DNA of 64,000 nucleotides from MGBC131033 sp910585655. GTDB taxonomy: Bacteria; Bacillota; Clostridia; Lachnospirales; Lachnospiraceae. The notes beneath the pieces were generated by a model, which saw only the letters and a program-made list of their open reading frames with translations, did no database searches and had not been told where the DNA came from. Positions 42,542 through 50,537 of this stretch are shown here, piece by piece. Both the position numbers and the translations under genes were made by a program. The DNA lies in NCBI GenBank assembly GCA_949502025.1, contig CATBCG010000091.1, positions 1 through 64,000 of the forward strand, written 5' to 3'. Numbering within the stretch: position 1 is the first letter of the stretch; each line of letters begins with the position of its first letter.

Positions 42542-42808
42542 CTATCCTTCTTCTGCTACCTTGGCTTGCTGCCTGATAAAACTCTCTATCCGTTCCTTTG
42601 GAAGTTCCGGCTCAACATAATACTTCTTTTTCTTCCTTTTTGACGCGTCCATTTCCTCTTGCTCCAACACTTTTCCGCGAACGATATTATAACTTCGCGG
42701 TGCGTCTATCATGACTCTGGCATTATTGGCTGTACCGCCTGCAAAAATCACCCGGATATCCTCCCCAATGACAAAATACTCTCCTGGCTTTACTGTAAGA
42801 TTGAGCAT
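42542..42808 (-). CDS. csrA: CsrA-family RNA-binding translational regulator
   Basis: The 88-residue protein matches CsrA over its first 60 residues: MLNLTVKPGEYFVIGEDIRV, then VMIDAPRSYNIVRGKVLEQE, with the IDAPRS core. The strand-1 position that usually reads LSRK is NLTVK. The final 30 residues, starting with a KRKKKK patch, are an extension beyond the usual 60-75-residue length. AAAGGAGG lies six bases upstream of the ATG. It precedes flagellin on the same strand, the classic arrangement for flagellin control. The antagonist FliW is not in the window. Confidence 0.85.
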   Translation of the reverse strand: MLNLTVKPGEYFVIGEDIRVIFAGGTANNARVMIDAPRSYNIVRGKVLEQEEMDASKRKKKKYYVEPELPKERIESFIRQQAKVAEEG

Positions 42809-42858
42809 AGACAGCCTCCTTTTTTCTCTTCTGGCTTCCAGCAGCTTCTAAAACCTTC

Positions 42859-42886
42859 ATGCAACACTTTTTATAAAATGTTGCAT
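42859..42886. repeat. Inverted-repeat hairpin, copy 1 (csrA leader)
   Basis: ATGCAACA and TGTTGCAT flank an A/T loop. Its reverse complement matches copy 2 at 43172-43199 in 27 of 28 positions. It lies about 50 bases upstream of the csrA start on the minus strand. Confidence 0.75.
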
Positions 42887-43127
42887 TGTCCGAGAAAAGC
42901 CTTATTTTATCCGCTTTTTAAAGGGTTTGAAAACAAGGATTTTTGTGAAAAACAGAAGTTTTTTTCTTTATTTTTACTACAGTCATAGAATGATTTTGGG
43001 TGATTTTTATATTGAGATTTTTTGTTTTATTCTTCTTTGGATAACACAGATTTGACCGTAGAAAACCTGAAAATATGCGCTTTATTAAAAATCGTATAGA
43101 AAAACCGAAAAAAGTTTTGAAATGCCC

Positions 43128-43154
43128 TAAAGAAATAAAAATACCATCCGATAT
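43128..43154 (+). promoter_or_regulatory. Sigma-D (sigma-28)-like promoter facing away from csrA
   Basis: TAAA (43128-43131), 15 bases, then TCCGATAT (43147-43154) agrees with the flagellar sigma-D consensus TAAA-N15-GCCGATAT except for one base. It points to the plus strand, where the only structure within 60 bases is a hairpin with a T-tract. A sigma-A reading (TATAAT at 43152-43157) lacks a -35. Confidence 0.5.
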
Positions 43155-43161
43155 AATAAAT

Positions 43162-43216
43162 AGAACGGCGGATGCAACATTTTATAAAAATTGTTGCATC
43201 CGCTGTCATTTTTTTC
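43162..43216 (+). ncRNA. Candidate short hairpin transcript from the sigma-D-like promoter
   Basis: GCGGATGCAACA (43168-43179) pairs perfectly with TGTTGCATCCGC (43192-43203); TGTCA and a T7 tract follow. With a start about 7 bases after the -10, a transcript of about 55 bases would consist almost only of this stem. No reading frame is contained. The alternative is a terminator for purF transcription from the other side, where the tail is less T-rich. Confidence 0.35.
43172..43199. repeat. Inverted-repeat hairpin, copy 2
   Basis: This is a near-exact inverse copy of 42859-42886, 285 bases away. It forms the inner part of the 12-bp stem at 43168-43203. The 42809-43399 gap (591 bases) contains this pair, the sigma-D-like promoter and repeat copy D; I saw no coding sequence in it. 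Confidence 0.75.
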
Positions 43217-43234
43217 TATAAAAAGTCATTTTTT

Positions 43235-43313
43235 CGCGCGAGTACGCATCCCACCTGAAGGGCTTTTTGTATCATAGGGAAGGTTTGAGAACTTTCCTAA
43301 TAATACAAAAAAA
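43235..43313. repeat. Dispersed palindromic repeat, copy D
   Basis: The order is CGCGCGAGTACGCATCCCAC, CTGAAGGGC, TTTTTGTATCATAGGGAAGG, TTTGAGAACTTTCCTAATAA, TACAAAAAAA. On the minus strand it aligns with copy A over the whole 70 bases with few differences. It lies 87 bases past the minus-strand stop of the PurF-like gene. Confidence 0.85.
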
Positions 43314-43399
43314 GGAAGGTCACATCGTTGATTTCCCAATCCTAGATGCGATCTCCTCTTTTTTCAAATCCTTTATAAATTAGTTCTTCTTATCTATCA

Positions 43400-44806
43400 T
43401 TATCCTTCGCCGTTCCAGCAATACGTACAGAGCTTTTCCTTCTCAATCCCTACCGCCTCTAACATATCGTCTAACCGGTTAAACTGCAGGCTTGTAAAGT
43501 TCAGCTCCTTACGAAGCTCTTCTACCATTTTGGCATATTTCGGAGAGTCTGGATCGGCATATTCCTGCAATACCTCATCTGTCACTCTGCCGTTTTCCAA
43601 ACGAACGATAATCCGTCTGGTGATCAGATCCATTTCCGATGAAGAACGGGAAAAATTCAGATATTTACAGCCGTACAGCAGCGGCGGGCAAGCCGGACGG
43701 ACATGTACTTCCCTGGCTCCACTCTGGTATAAAAATTCCGTCGTCTCCCGAAGCTGTGTCCCCCGGACGATAGAATCATCAATCAGCAGCAAGCTTTTAT
43801 CACGAATCAAATCTTCAACCGCCAACAGTTTCATTTTGGCAATCAAATCCCGCTGGCTTTGTATGGTCGGCATAAAAGAACGCGGCCACGTCGGAGTATA
43901 TTTAATAAATGGTCTGGAAAACGGAATCCCGGATTCGTTGGCGTAACCAATCGCATGAGCCGTCCCGGAATCCGGTACTCCTGCTACTACGTCAGGTTTT
44001 ACCTGGTCGCGCTGCGCCATCTTCTGCCCGCACCGGCAACGCATGTCCTCTACGTTTGTTCCTTCATAAGAGCTGGCAGGATAGCCGTAGTACACCCATA
44101 AAAAAGTACAGATCTTCATTTCCTTATTCGGATTTACCAGCGTAACACAATTTTTTGCCGTCAGTACCACGATTTCACCAGGTCCTAGTTCCTTGTAATC
44201 CGAATAGCCCAGATTTTTATAGGCAAAGCTTTCAAAGGTCACACAATACGCATCTTCTTTTCTGCCTATCACGACCGGAGTACGCCCATATTTGTCTCTG
44301 GCGGCATAGATCCCATTTTGATTCAGCAACAGCAAAGAAAGAGAACCGTCAATCTCTTCCAGGGCATACTGAATTCCTTCGATCAGGTTTTCCTTTTGGT
44401 TAATCAAGGCAGCGACCAGTTCCGTTGCATTGATATCCCCGCCGCTCATCTCCAAAAAATGAGAATGCCCGTTACAAAACAATTTTTTGGAAAGCTCTTC
44501 CATGTTGTTGATTTTGCTGATCGTTGTGATCGCATATGTCCCATGATGGGAACGGATCAAAAGCGGCTGCGGCTCAAAATCCGAAATACAGCCAATCCCG
44601 AGCTTTCCCTTCATTTCCTGTACGTCTTTATCAAATTTGGTACGGAATGGAGAATTTTCAATGTTATGGATCGAACGGTTAAAGCCGTCCTCACCATATA
44701 CCGTCATACCGCCCCGCCTGGTTCCCAGATGGGAATGATAATCAATGCCGAAAAATAAATCAAAGACACAATCCTGTTTGGATGCTACCCCAAAAAATCC
44801 ACTCAT
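43400..44806 (-). CDS. Amidophosphoribosyltransferase-like protein (PurF paralogue without N-terminal Cys)
   Basis: The 468-residue protein has a class II glutamine amidotransferase domain, then a PRTase domain with the PRPP motif LLIDDSIVRGTQ. The catalytic Cys that normally follows the initiator Met in PurF is Ser here (MSGFFGV). Cysteines that could match the PurF iron-sulfur ligands remain (RPACPPLLYGC, LCTYCW). A glutaminase reaction therefore seems unlikely; ammonia-dependent synthesis or another role is possible. The ATG has AAAGGA upstream, and no alternative start adds a Cys. It is monocistronic, with no purine gene adjacent. Confidence 0.82.
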   Translation of the reverse strand: MSGFFGVASKQDCVFDLFFGIDYHSHLGTRRGGMTVYGEDGFNRSIHNIENSPFRTKFDKDVQEMKGKLGIGCISDFEPQPLLIRSHHGTYAITTISKINNMEELSKKLFCNGHSHFLEMSGGDINATELVAALINQKENLIEGIQYALEEIDGSLSLLLLNQNGIYAARDKYGRTPVVIGRKEDAYCVTFESFAYKNLGYSDYKELGPGEIVVLTAKNCVTLVNPNKEMKICTFLWVYYGYPASSYEGTNVEDMRCRCGQKMAQRDQVKPDVVAGVPDSGTAHAIGYANESGIPFSRPFIKYTPTWPRSFMPTIQSQRDLIAKMKLLAVEDLIRDKSLLLIDDSIVRGTQLRETTEFLYQSGAREVHVRPACPPLLYGCKYLNFSRSSSEMDLITRRIIVRLENGRVTDEVLQEYADPDSPKYAKMVEELRKELNFTSLQFNRLDDMLEAVGIEKEKLCTYCWNGEG

Positions 44807-44874
44807 ACTTTTATTTCCTTTCCAAACTAAAATACCCCTTATCTATTGGGGGATGGTTCCCTATGAACGAATCA

Positions 44875-44903
44875 ATTATAGCGTTTTTCGTCGAAATTTG
44901 CAA
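44875..44903 (-). promoter_or_regulatory. Sigma-A promoter of the PurF-like gene
   Basis: On the minus strand TTGCAA (44898-44903) and TATAAT (44875-44880) are 17 bases apart. The start codon is 68 bases downstream. The leader is too short for a purine riboswitch, and I saw no PurR-box pair. Confidence 0.75.
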
Positions 44904-44962
44904 GAGGGCTTCCCATTCTGTTTATGACAAACGTGTAAAAGTATTTCACAGCCAGCCCTCTA

Positions 44963-45835
44963 TCATGATTCCCAATACCTGTTCACATCCTCCTCCGCTT
45001 CAAACAAAGGCAGATGGAAGTTGTCCATCAGATACTGAACTGTTTCCTGAAAAGATAACTGGAAATTTTTGCAGACTTGTATAGCGCCCTTAATCTCGCC
45101 TTCCGCCATTCCTTCTGCCCTTCCATCGGCTATTCCCTCTTTATATTTTTCCCGTTCCCGCATCAGTAATGTCATATATTCCACCTGCCATTCTTTGTTT
45201 TCTTTGATTTTTTGGACTTCCCGCGCTAATTTCTCTGTGAAATCATCCTCCGCTGTATTGTCTGCTATAAATTTTAAGATATTCTTTGCCTCTTCGCTGA
45301 TATTGCCTTTAGTTCCATTGGTATGAAAGAAAATTTTAGTTGTACCATCTTCCAAAAATATCTCAGGATCCTCGTTACACCTATTTTCAAATGTATATCT
45401 CCACCGCCCTTTTCCAAACGCATCAAAAGTACAGATAAAGATAACAAAACTTTGTGGTAGCTCGCTGTAGTCCGCCCCTTTTTCGATTGCATTCAGGTCT
45501 ATCATTCCAGCATAATACCTGGTTCTTTTAGGAAGATTTCTTTTATTTGTGGTTTGAATTTCTATATTATAGACAGTACCTTTTTCATCTTTTAAGTACA
45601 CATCTAACCGTACGCTCTTACTGTCTTTTGAAAGGTCAATGACTTTCTGCTCTTCCGGATACTCAATATGATCGATCTGGATATCTAGTAGCCGTTCCAA
45701 CATTCCTTTGCATAGTTCTGGGTTACGCATAACTTTTGCAAACATAAAGTCATTGGAAATTCTTAAATTTTCCCAGAGTTGTTCTTTGGGAATTGTAATT
45801 TTAACCGTACGTCCTTGCTGACTCACACGATACAC
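44963..45835 (-). CDS. Rpn-family PD-(D/E)XK nuclease (recombination-promoting / transposase-like)
   Basis: The 290-residue protein opens with the family signature NDFMFAKVMRNPELCKGML. The nuclease core is RLDVYLKDEKGTVYNIEIQT, which supplies the D...ExQ residues. RTRYYAGMIDLNAIEKGADY and YTFENRC follow, typical of the Rpn/PDDEXK_2 group. The C-terminal part has a GIADGRAEGMAEGEIKGA repeat, a glycine-spaced coil common in these proteins. Such genes are usually multicopy and have been linked to recombination and phage defence, but they are not inserted elements themselves. I found no terminal repeats. Confidence 0.88.
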   Translation of the reverse strand: MYRVSQQGRTVKITIPKEQLWENLRISNDFMFAKVMRNPELCKGMLERLLDIQIDHIEYPEEQKVIDLSKDSKSVRLDVYLKDEKGTVYNIEIQTTNKRNLPKRTRYYAGMIDLNAIEKGADYSELPQSFVIFICTFDAFGKGRWRYTFENRCNEDPEIFLEDGTTKIFFHTNGTKGNISEEAKNILKFIADNTAEDDFTEKLAREVQKIKENKEWQVEYMTLLMREREKYKEGIADGRAEGMAEGEIKGAIQVCKNFQLSFQETVQYLMDNFHLPLFEAEEDVNRYWES

Positions 45836-45906
45836 CTCTCTTTGCTATCAATATACTATTTTCTTCTGTACACGTCAATAGCGGCTTTTCCTTCTATCCC
45901 ACAGTT

Positions 45907-46305
45907 CTACTCGCAATAAAGTTCTGCCAAACGGTTTCTCTTCTCCTGATCCAGCTTGTACTCCCGGAGAAAAAACTCGTCATAACTGGTATAGGCTTCT
46001 TTTATCGAACGAATCGTCAGCCGGATAAACTCTTCCTGAACACCAAGTAGCGGCACAAAAAGCTGCTTCTTTTCTTCTGAACTGTTTAGCAGCATGGCAA
46101 ACTCGTCGTCTCCTTGCTTTAAATAAGTATTGGAAAGCAAATATTCCTGTATGGCGTCCTCTTCCTCTACGCCCAACGCCATCATGATCAGAAACCCGGC
46201 AACTCCGGTTCGATCCTTTCCGGCAGTACAATGGAAATAAAGATTCCCGTCATCTTGCAGTAGCAGGTCAAATAATCTTTGATACGCCGGATTGGCAAAC
46301 GCCAT
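45907..46305 (-). pseudogene. N-terminally truncated protein-tyrosine/serine phosphatase
   Basis: The 132-residue frame retains the phosphatase P-loop HCTAGKDRTG and the following helix (GFLIMMALGVEEEDAIQEYL), through to a normal-looking C terminus. The family (Y_phosphatase3) is about 240-260 residues, so roughly the first 110 are missing, including the general-acid region. Upstream are only A/T-rich bases, a repeat half-site and the aldolase terminator. The visible ATG has no good ribosome site. It is most likely a deletion remnant. Confidence 0.7.
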
Positions 46306-46357
46306 CTTTTTATATCCTTATTTAAAACATTATACCATAACCTCTAAAATATACCAC

Positions 46358-46409
46358 CCCTATCATACAAAAAAGAGCAGGCATTGTCCTGATAGAACGA
46401 TGTCTGCTC
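46358..46409 (-). terminator. Terminator of the aldolase operon, with repeat half-site
   Basis: On the minus strand a 12-bp stem with two G-U pairs joins 46398-46409 to 46375-46386 and is followed by TTTTTTGTATGATAGGGG. It begins 10 bases after the aldolase stop. The tail is again the GTATnATAGG motif of the dispersed repeat. Confidence 0.82.
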
Positions 46410-46418
46410 CCTTTCCGT

Positions 46419-47273
46419 TTACAGGGAATAGTGGTTCGGATTTAGCAGTCGTATTTTTCCCCGTACAAACGTCACCATGTCTTCCTTGACATGTGACAGC
46501 AGGGCTACGCCGTTTCCGTCAAACTCTTTGGATAGAATATCCCGTTCGATTCCCCGGTACATCGCACGGAAATATTCCGTCGCCACGTTAAATTTGCTCA
46601 TTCCAAGACTAACAGCCTTTTGTATCTGCTCCTCCGGAATATCCGAACAGCCGTGCAGCACCAGCGGCACCGAAACCCTCTCCCGGATCGCTTTTATCCG
46701 CTCAAAATCCAGCTTAGGTGTCCGGATGTACGGTCCGTGAGCGTTTCCAACGGCAATCGCCAGACTGCCGCAGCCTGTCTGTTCTACAAATTCTACCGCC
46801 TGATCCACATTTGTATAAAAATCGGAATTGACGATATCCTCTTCGTTTGCTCCGTTTCCTACATGCCCTAATTCGGCTTCTACATCCACACCGAACACGG
46901 AAGCCGTTCGGACTACCGCGCTCGTTAAAGCCAGATTTTCCTCATATGGAAGCGCCGATCCATCTACCATGACCGACGGAAAGCCATCCCGTATCCCGCT
47001 TACGGCAATTTCATAAGAAGCCGAATGATCCAAATGTACCGCTACCGGAACACTTGCAGCCGTAGCCATATCACAGGCGGCAAACGCCAGATGTTTTAAT
47101 GCTGTATAACGGGACAGCCCCGGATAAAACTGAACGATTACCGGCACCCGCTCTGCCTCTGCCGCCTTGATAATATATTTGACGGATTCTATGTTAAACG
47201 TATTGACCGCCGCTACCCCATACTGATGTTTTGTCGCATGATTCAGTATCTCATTTACCTTTTCCAAAGACAT
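46419..47273 (-). CDS. Class II fructose-bisphosphate aldolase family (Fba/GatY/KbaY-like)
   Basis: The 284-residue class II aldolase shows the zinc ligands in VPVAVHLDHSASYE, the conserved VEAELGHVGN, GNAHGPY, and a phosphate loop reading VLHGCSDIPEEQ where GGSG is usual. AVNTFNIESVKYIIKAAE is the normal N-terminal signature. The start at 47273 has AGGAAAG upstream; an ATG at 47390 would overlap the reductase gene. It is the last gene of the sugar locus, 38 bases after the aldo-keto reductase. It probably cleaves a ketose (di)phosphate made by the pathway; the exact sugar is unknown. Confidence 0.88.
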   Translation of the reverse strand: MSLEKVNEILNHATKHQYGVAAVNTFNIESVKYIIKAAEAERVPVIVQFYPGLSRYTALKHLAFAACDMATAASVPVAVHLDHSASYEIAVSGIRDGFPSVMVDGSALPYEENLALTSAVVRTASVFGVDVEAELGHVGNGANEEDIVNSDFYTNVDQAVEFVEQTGCGSLAIAVGNAHGPYIRTPKLDFERIKAIRERVSVPLVLHGCSDIPEEQIQKAVSLGMSKFNVATEYFRAMYRGIERDILSKEFDGNGVALLSHVKEDMVTFVRGKIRLLNPNHYSL

Positions 47274-47311
47274 TGCTTTCCTACCCCTTTCTCTACTTTG
47301 CCCGTATCTCT

Positions 47312-48259
47312 TTATAACTCCAGCTCTTCCAGCTTCCGATCCAGACGGGTCATTTCTTCCTGCGTCAGTTCCCAGGTAAACGCCGAACAATTCTCCTTTG
47401 CATGTTCCACACTTCGTACACCGACTAAAGCCGTCCCTACAAATTCTTTTTGCGTACTCCAGTTAAGGGCAACGTGTCCTACCGGGCAATCATGTTCTTC
47501 GGCGATTTCATCCATAACCTTTAACAGCTCCTGGATTTTAGAAAACTTCGGTTCCCGAAACGTATCATAAAAGTTCAGTCTGGTATCTTTTTTATCAAAT
47601 TCCGGTACAGTTCGATATTTCCCGGAAAGTACCCCCGCTCCCATCGATCCGTAGGTCATCGTATCAATACCGCGTGTCATTCCCCAACGCATCAGATCGG
47701 TATACGTCTGATCTACCATTGAAAACAACGGCTGCTGAACGTCCAATTTTAAAAACTGCTCTGCCTCTTCTACCTGTTCCCTGGAAAAATTGGATACCCC
47801 TACATAACGGATATATCCCATCCTTTTTAAATCCGCCAGAGCCGCCATCGTTTCACCAATCGGTGTTTTCTCGTCCGGCCAATGAACAAAATAAAAATCC
47901 AGATAATCCGTCTTTAAATTCATCAGGGAGCTTTCTACTTCCCGCATCACGTTTTTATAGCTGCCATCCCGGACATAACCTCGGTTGTAAATCGAAGGCG
48001 CCAAACCGAATTTCGTGGAAAGCAATACCTCTTCTCTTTTTATCCCCTCTAATGCCTCGCCGACGATACGCTCCGAAGCCCCGTTTCCATAGCAGGGCGC
48101 AGTATCAATCAGATTAACACCCTCCTCTAACATCGCACGGATAGCCTGAATAGCTCCCTCTTTGTCTACCGCGCCGTAATTTCCGCCGCCTAGCGCCCAG
48201 GTTCCTACCCCCAGGGAAGAAACTTCTATCCCTGCCGACTGAAATTTTTTATACCGCAT
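47312..48259 (-). CDS. Aldo/keto reductase
   Basis: The 315-residue (alpha/beta)8 NAD(P)H oxidoreductase has the catalytic tetrad in NLIDTAPCYGNGASERIVG (Asp, Tyr), LLSTKFG (Lys) and FYFVHWPDEKTP (His). GVSNFSREQ and the GVRSVEHAKEN cofactor-binding end are also present. Similar enzymes in sugar loci oxidise or reduce aldoses. It lies 22 bases after the isomerase-like gene and 38 before the aldolase, clearly co-transcribed. Confidence 0.92.
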   Translation of the reverse strand: MRYKKFQSAGIEVSSLGVGTWALGGGNYGAVDKEGAIQAIRAMLEEGVNLIDTAPCYGNGASERIVGEALEGIKREEVLLSTKFGLAPSIYNRGYVRDGSYKNVMREVESSLMNLKTDYLDFYFVHWPDEKTPIGETMAALADLKRMGYIRYVGVSNFSREQVEEAEQFLKLDVQQPLFSMVDQTYTDLMRWGMTRGIDTMTYGSMGAGVLSGKYRTVPEFDKKDTRLNFYDTFREPKFSKIQELLKVMDEIAEEHDCPVGHVALNWSTQKEFVGTALVGVRSVEHAKENCSAFTWELTQEEMTRLDRKLEELEL

Positions 48260-48280
48260 ATCGTTTTATTCCTTTCCGCT

Positions 48281-49669
48281 TTATAAGCTGTATGTTCCCT
48301 GTTCATGGGCATTGTCAAATACGATACCCAAATATCTTGCCACTTCCCGTAAAACCGGAAGATACTTGCCGTAAGCACATCCTACGTGATGGATATATGG
48401 ACCGAACATCAGCTTTTCTTCCCAACGCTTCCAGTTATCTACTTCCAGCCAGACATACGTTCCCGTCGTTTCCGGTCCTTCCGTCGTCTTGCCTTCTCCG
48501 GCAAATAAATAATAGGTTCCGTCTAAATCGTCAAAACGACAGACCGTCAAATCGCCCTCTTTTAAAAGAAAACGCTCCTGTCCTCCTACCATTCTTGCCT
48601 GACTTTCCGGCTTTTTAAGAGAATATGGGAACGGTCCGCAATGCCAGAGCAGTTCCGCATTGTCATTTTGCGGATGGCGGATCGTCAAGTCAGCCAAAAA
48701 GCCTGACTCCTCGTAAAGACTGCAGGCACGCAGTATCGCCAGAGTAATCGCCCCGTTTACATCCGTTTCACAAGAAAGCGGCAGCCCGGCGTCTGCCAGT
48801 TCTCCCAACATCGCACAAGGGCAAACGCCCAGGACGCTTGGAAACGCCGACCAGCATTCAAACGCCCCAACGGAACAATCCTGCTCTTTCATCAGACGTT
48901 CTAAGGCGACCTTTGCCGCCGCTACCTTTCGGACGTCCTCCTCCGGTACTTGGCTGCAATCAAAGCGTCCTGCCAGATCGTCATAATACCGGCTGTATTC
49001 TGCCTCGTTTTCTGCTATCAGCTTTTTCGCCGCCTCTGCTATCTGGAACGGAGAAATCGGAACCGTCGTAATCCCCAGTCGTTTGATCAAATCCGCCTCG
49101 TTGGTCATAACACTCATAAACGAAGTCGGACGCTCTCCGATTTTGGCAATCCTAAGTCCCTTTAAATCCTTTAATATGGCTGCTACCCGAAGAAAATTTT
49201 CATACCCTGACCGAAATTCTTCGCCCTCTGTTTCACAGTTATAAATATAACTAAACGTCACGCCATGCCGCCTGAGTACCTTTGTCGCAGCAAACATGCC
49301 GCATTGCGTATCCCGACCTCTTGAATCCTCCTGATTGGCTCGTTCGTCTCTTGCTCCCCACACCAGCGTCGGAACCTGCAAGGCAGAAGCAATCGCCGCC
49401 GCGGTCTGTTCCGTTCCAAAATCACAGAATTGAAGAAACAGGGCGTCAATCCCTGCCTTTTTTAATTTTTGAATCGCTGCCTCGGCATGTTCCGCCGTAT
49501 AGGCAATTCCGTTCTCACAGACGTCCTCTAAATCTACCAGTTCCACCAGTTTCGGCTGAATCGTTCGGATCACGTTCATCAGCCGGTTTTTTTGTCGGTT
49601 GGCTTCCTCCATACTTAAAAAACCCCGTTTTGTCGGCGCAATTCCCAAACGTATTTTTTTTCTATACAT
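48281..49669 (-). CDS. L-fucose/L-arabinose isomerase-like protein
   Basis: The 462-residue protein resembles the FucI/AraA superfamily: LGIAPTKRGFLSMEEANRQ, LFLQFCDFGTEQTAAAIASA, LVWGARDERANQEDSRGRDT, SAFPSVLGVCPCAMLGELAD, CETDVNGAITLAILRA, and a C-terminal HHVGCAYG. The Glu and Asp in these motifs fit the metal site. The superfamily interconverts aldoses and ketoses, but many members in such loci are unassigned. It overlaps the broken PfkB gene by eight bases and precedes the reductase. It is cytoplasmic. Confidence 0.82.
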   Translation of the reverse strand: MYRKKIRLGIAPTKRGFLSMEEANRQKNRLMNVIRTIQPKLVELVDLEDVCENGIAYTAEHAEAAIQKLKKAGIDALFLQFCDFGTEQTAAAIASALQVPTLVWGARDERANQEDSRGRDTQCGMFAATKVLRRHGVTFSYIYNCETEGEEFRSGYENFLRVAAILKDLKGLRIAKIGERPTSFMSVMTNEADLIKRLGITTVPISPFQIAEAAKKLIAENEAEYSRYYDDLAGRFDCSQVPEEDVRKVAAAKVALERLMKEQDCSVGAFECWSAFPSVLGVCPCAMLGELADAGLPLSCETDVNGAITLAILRACSLYEESGFLADLTIRHPQNDNAELLWHCGPFPYSLKKPESQARMVGGQERFLLKEGDLTVCRFDDLDGTYYLFAGEGKTTEGPETTGTYVWLEVDNWKRWEEKLMFGPYIHHVGCAYGKYLPVLREVARYLGIVFDNAHEQGTYSL

Positions 49670-50515
49670 CTTCGATTCCCCTTTCGTATTTTGCTACCCG
49701 TCGATCGATTTCTTCGTACTCGATCGTTCCGCTTTCCATAAAACGCTCCGCTACTTCTCTGGTCGGAATCCCCGCGCGACCGCCGATTCTGGTACATTTT
49801 ATAGCAGATACCGCGCTGGCAAAACGAGCGCTCTGCTCAATCGACAAACCATAGAGCAAGCCGGCTAAAAACGCCCCGTGAAACACGTCTCCGGTCCCCG
49901 CTCCATCAGAGAGCGGCAGTTTGTTTCCATATCTCCGCCGTCCGGAAAAAGTGCCTGATAGACAAACTCCGATCCGACTACGATATCTAGCATAGAAAAG
50001 GAATTTGGCAGCTCTTCCGAATAAGAATCTGCGTCGATAAACGTCTTTGCGCCTGCCTGTCGCGCTGCCTGCGCCACCTTTTTGGTAAGCGGATCTACTT
50101 TTGATAAAAAGAAATAGCTGGTATCCGGTTTCCCATTTTCCGGCAGCTCTTCTTCCCGAATAGGATCCGCCGTTCCCGGATGATACAAAATATTTCTTCC
50201 CTGTGTCTGCTGATCGCTTACGACTACCGAAAGCGCCGTCGTCTGTCCTGGTCGTTTCAGCATATAGTTAGTGTCAATCCCATGCTCCTTAAAATCCCGG
50301 ACACAGAAGTTCCCATAAAGGTCGTCTCCTACCGTTCCCCAGATAGCGCATTTGGCTCCCAGTCTGGCAGCCGCCACCATTCCGGTCGCTACCTTTCCGC
50401 CTCCCTGCCAGCTAAGCGCTTTCACTCTCTGACCTTTGTTCGGCTCCGGAAAAGTTTCTATATTGACTGCCAAATCCACACAGGGACTGTCGATCCCTAT
50501 GACATCAAAACGCAT
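49662..50515 (-). pseudogene. PfkB/ribokinase-family carbohydrate kinase, frameshifted with an internal deletion
   Basis: The first frame (50515 to about 49930) encodes a normal PfkB N-terminal part: GIDSPCVDLAVNIETFPEPN, WQGGGKVATGMVAAARLGAK, and GSEFVYQALFPDGGD. The catalytic end, DGAGTGDVFHGAFLAGLL through GGRAGIPT, lies in another frame, ending at 49662. Only about 30 residues separate GSEF from GTGD, where ribokinases usually have about 60, so both a frameshift and a deletion are implied. The enzyme is probably dead. It sits between the permeases and the isomerase, so the pathway's phosphorylation step is lost or supplied elsewhere. Confidence 0.78.
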
Positions 50516-50537
50516 AACTGCCTTTCCTCCTTGTCTG

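Noticed and set aside
42890..42960. Sigma-D promoter for csrA on the minus strand (GCGGATAA)
   Set aside because: The -10 is close to consensus, but no TAAA lies at the right distance upstream.
44963..45835. Insertion sequence around the Rpn-type gene
   Set aside because: No terminal inverted repeats or target duplications seen; Rpn proteins are stand-alone nucleases.
49885..49930. In-frame extension of the PfkB N-terminal part (NCRSLMERGPE) as genuine kinase sequence
   Set aside because: The same bases encode the catalytic DGAGTGDVFHG in another frame, which is far better supported. Which frame is ancestral in this stretch cannot be settled by eye, so I used only the mismatch as evidence of damage.
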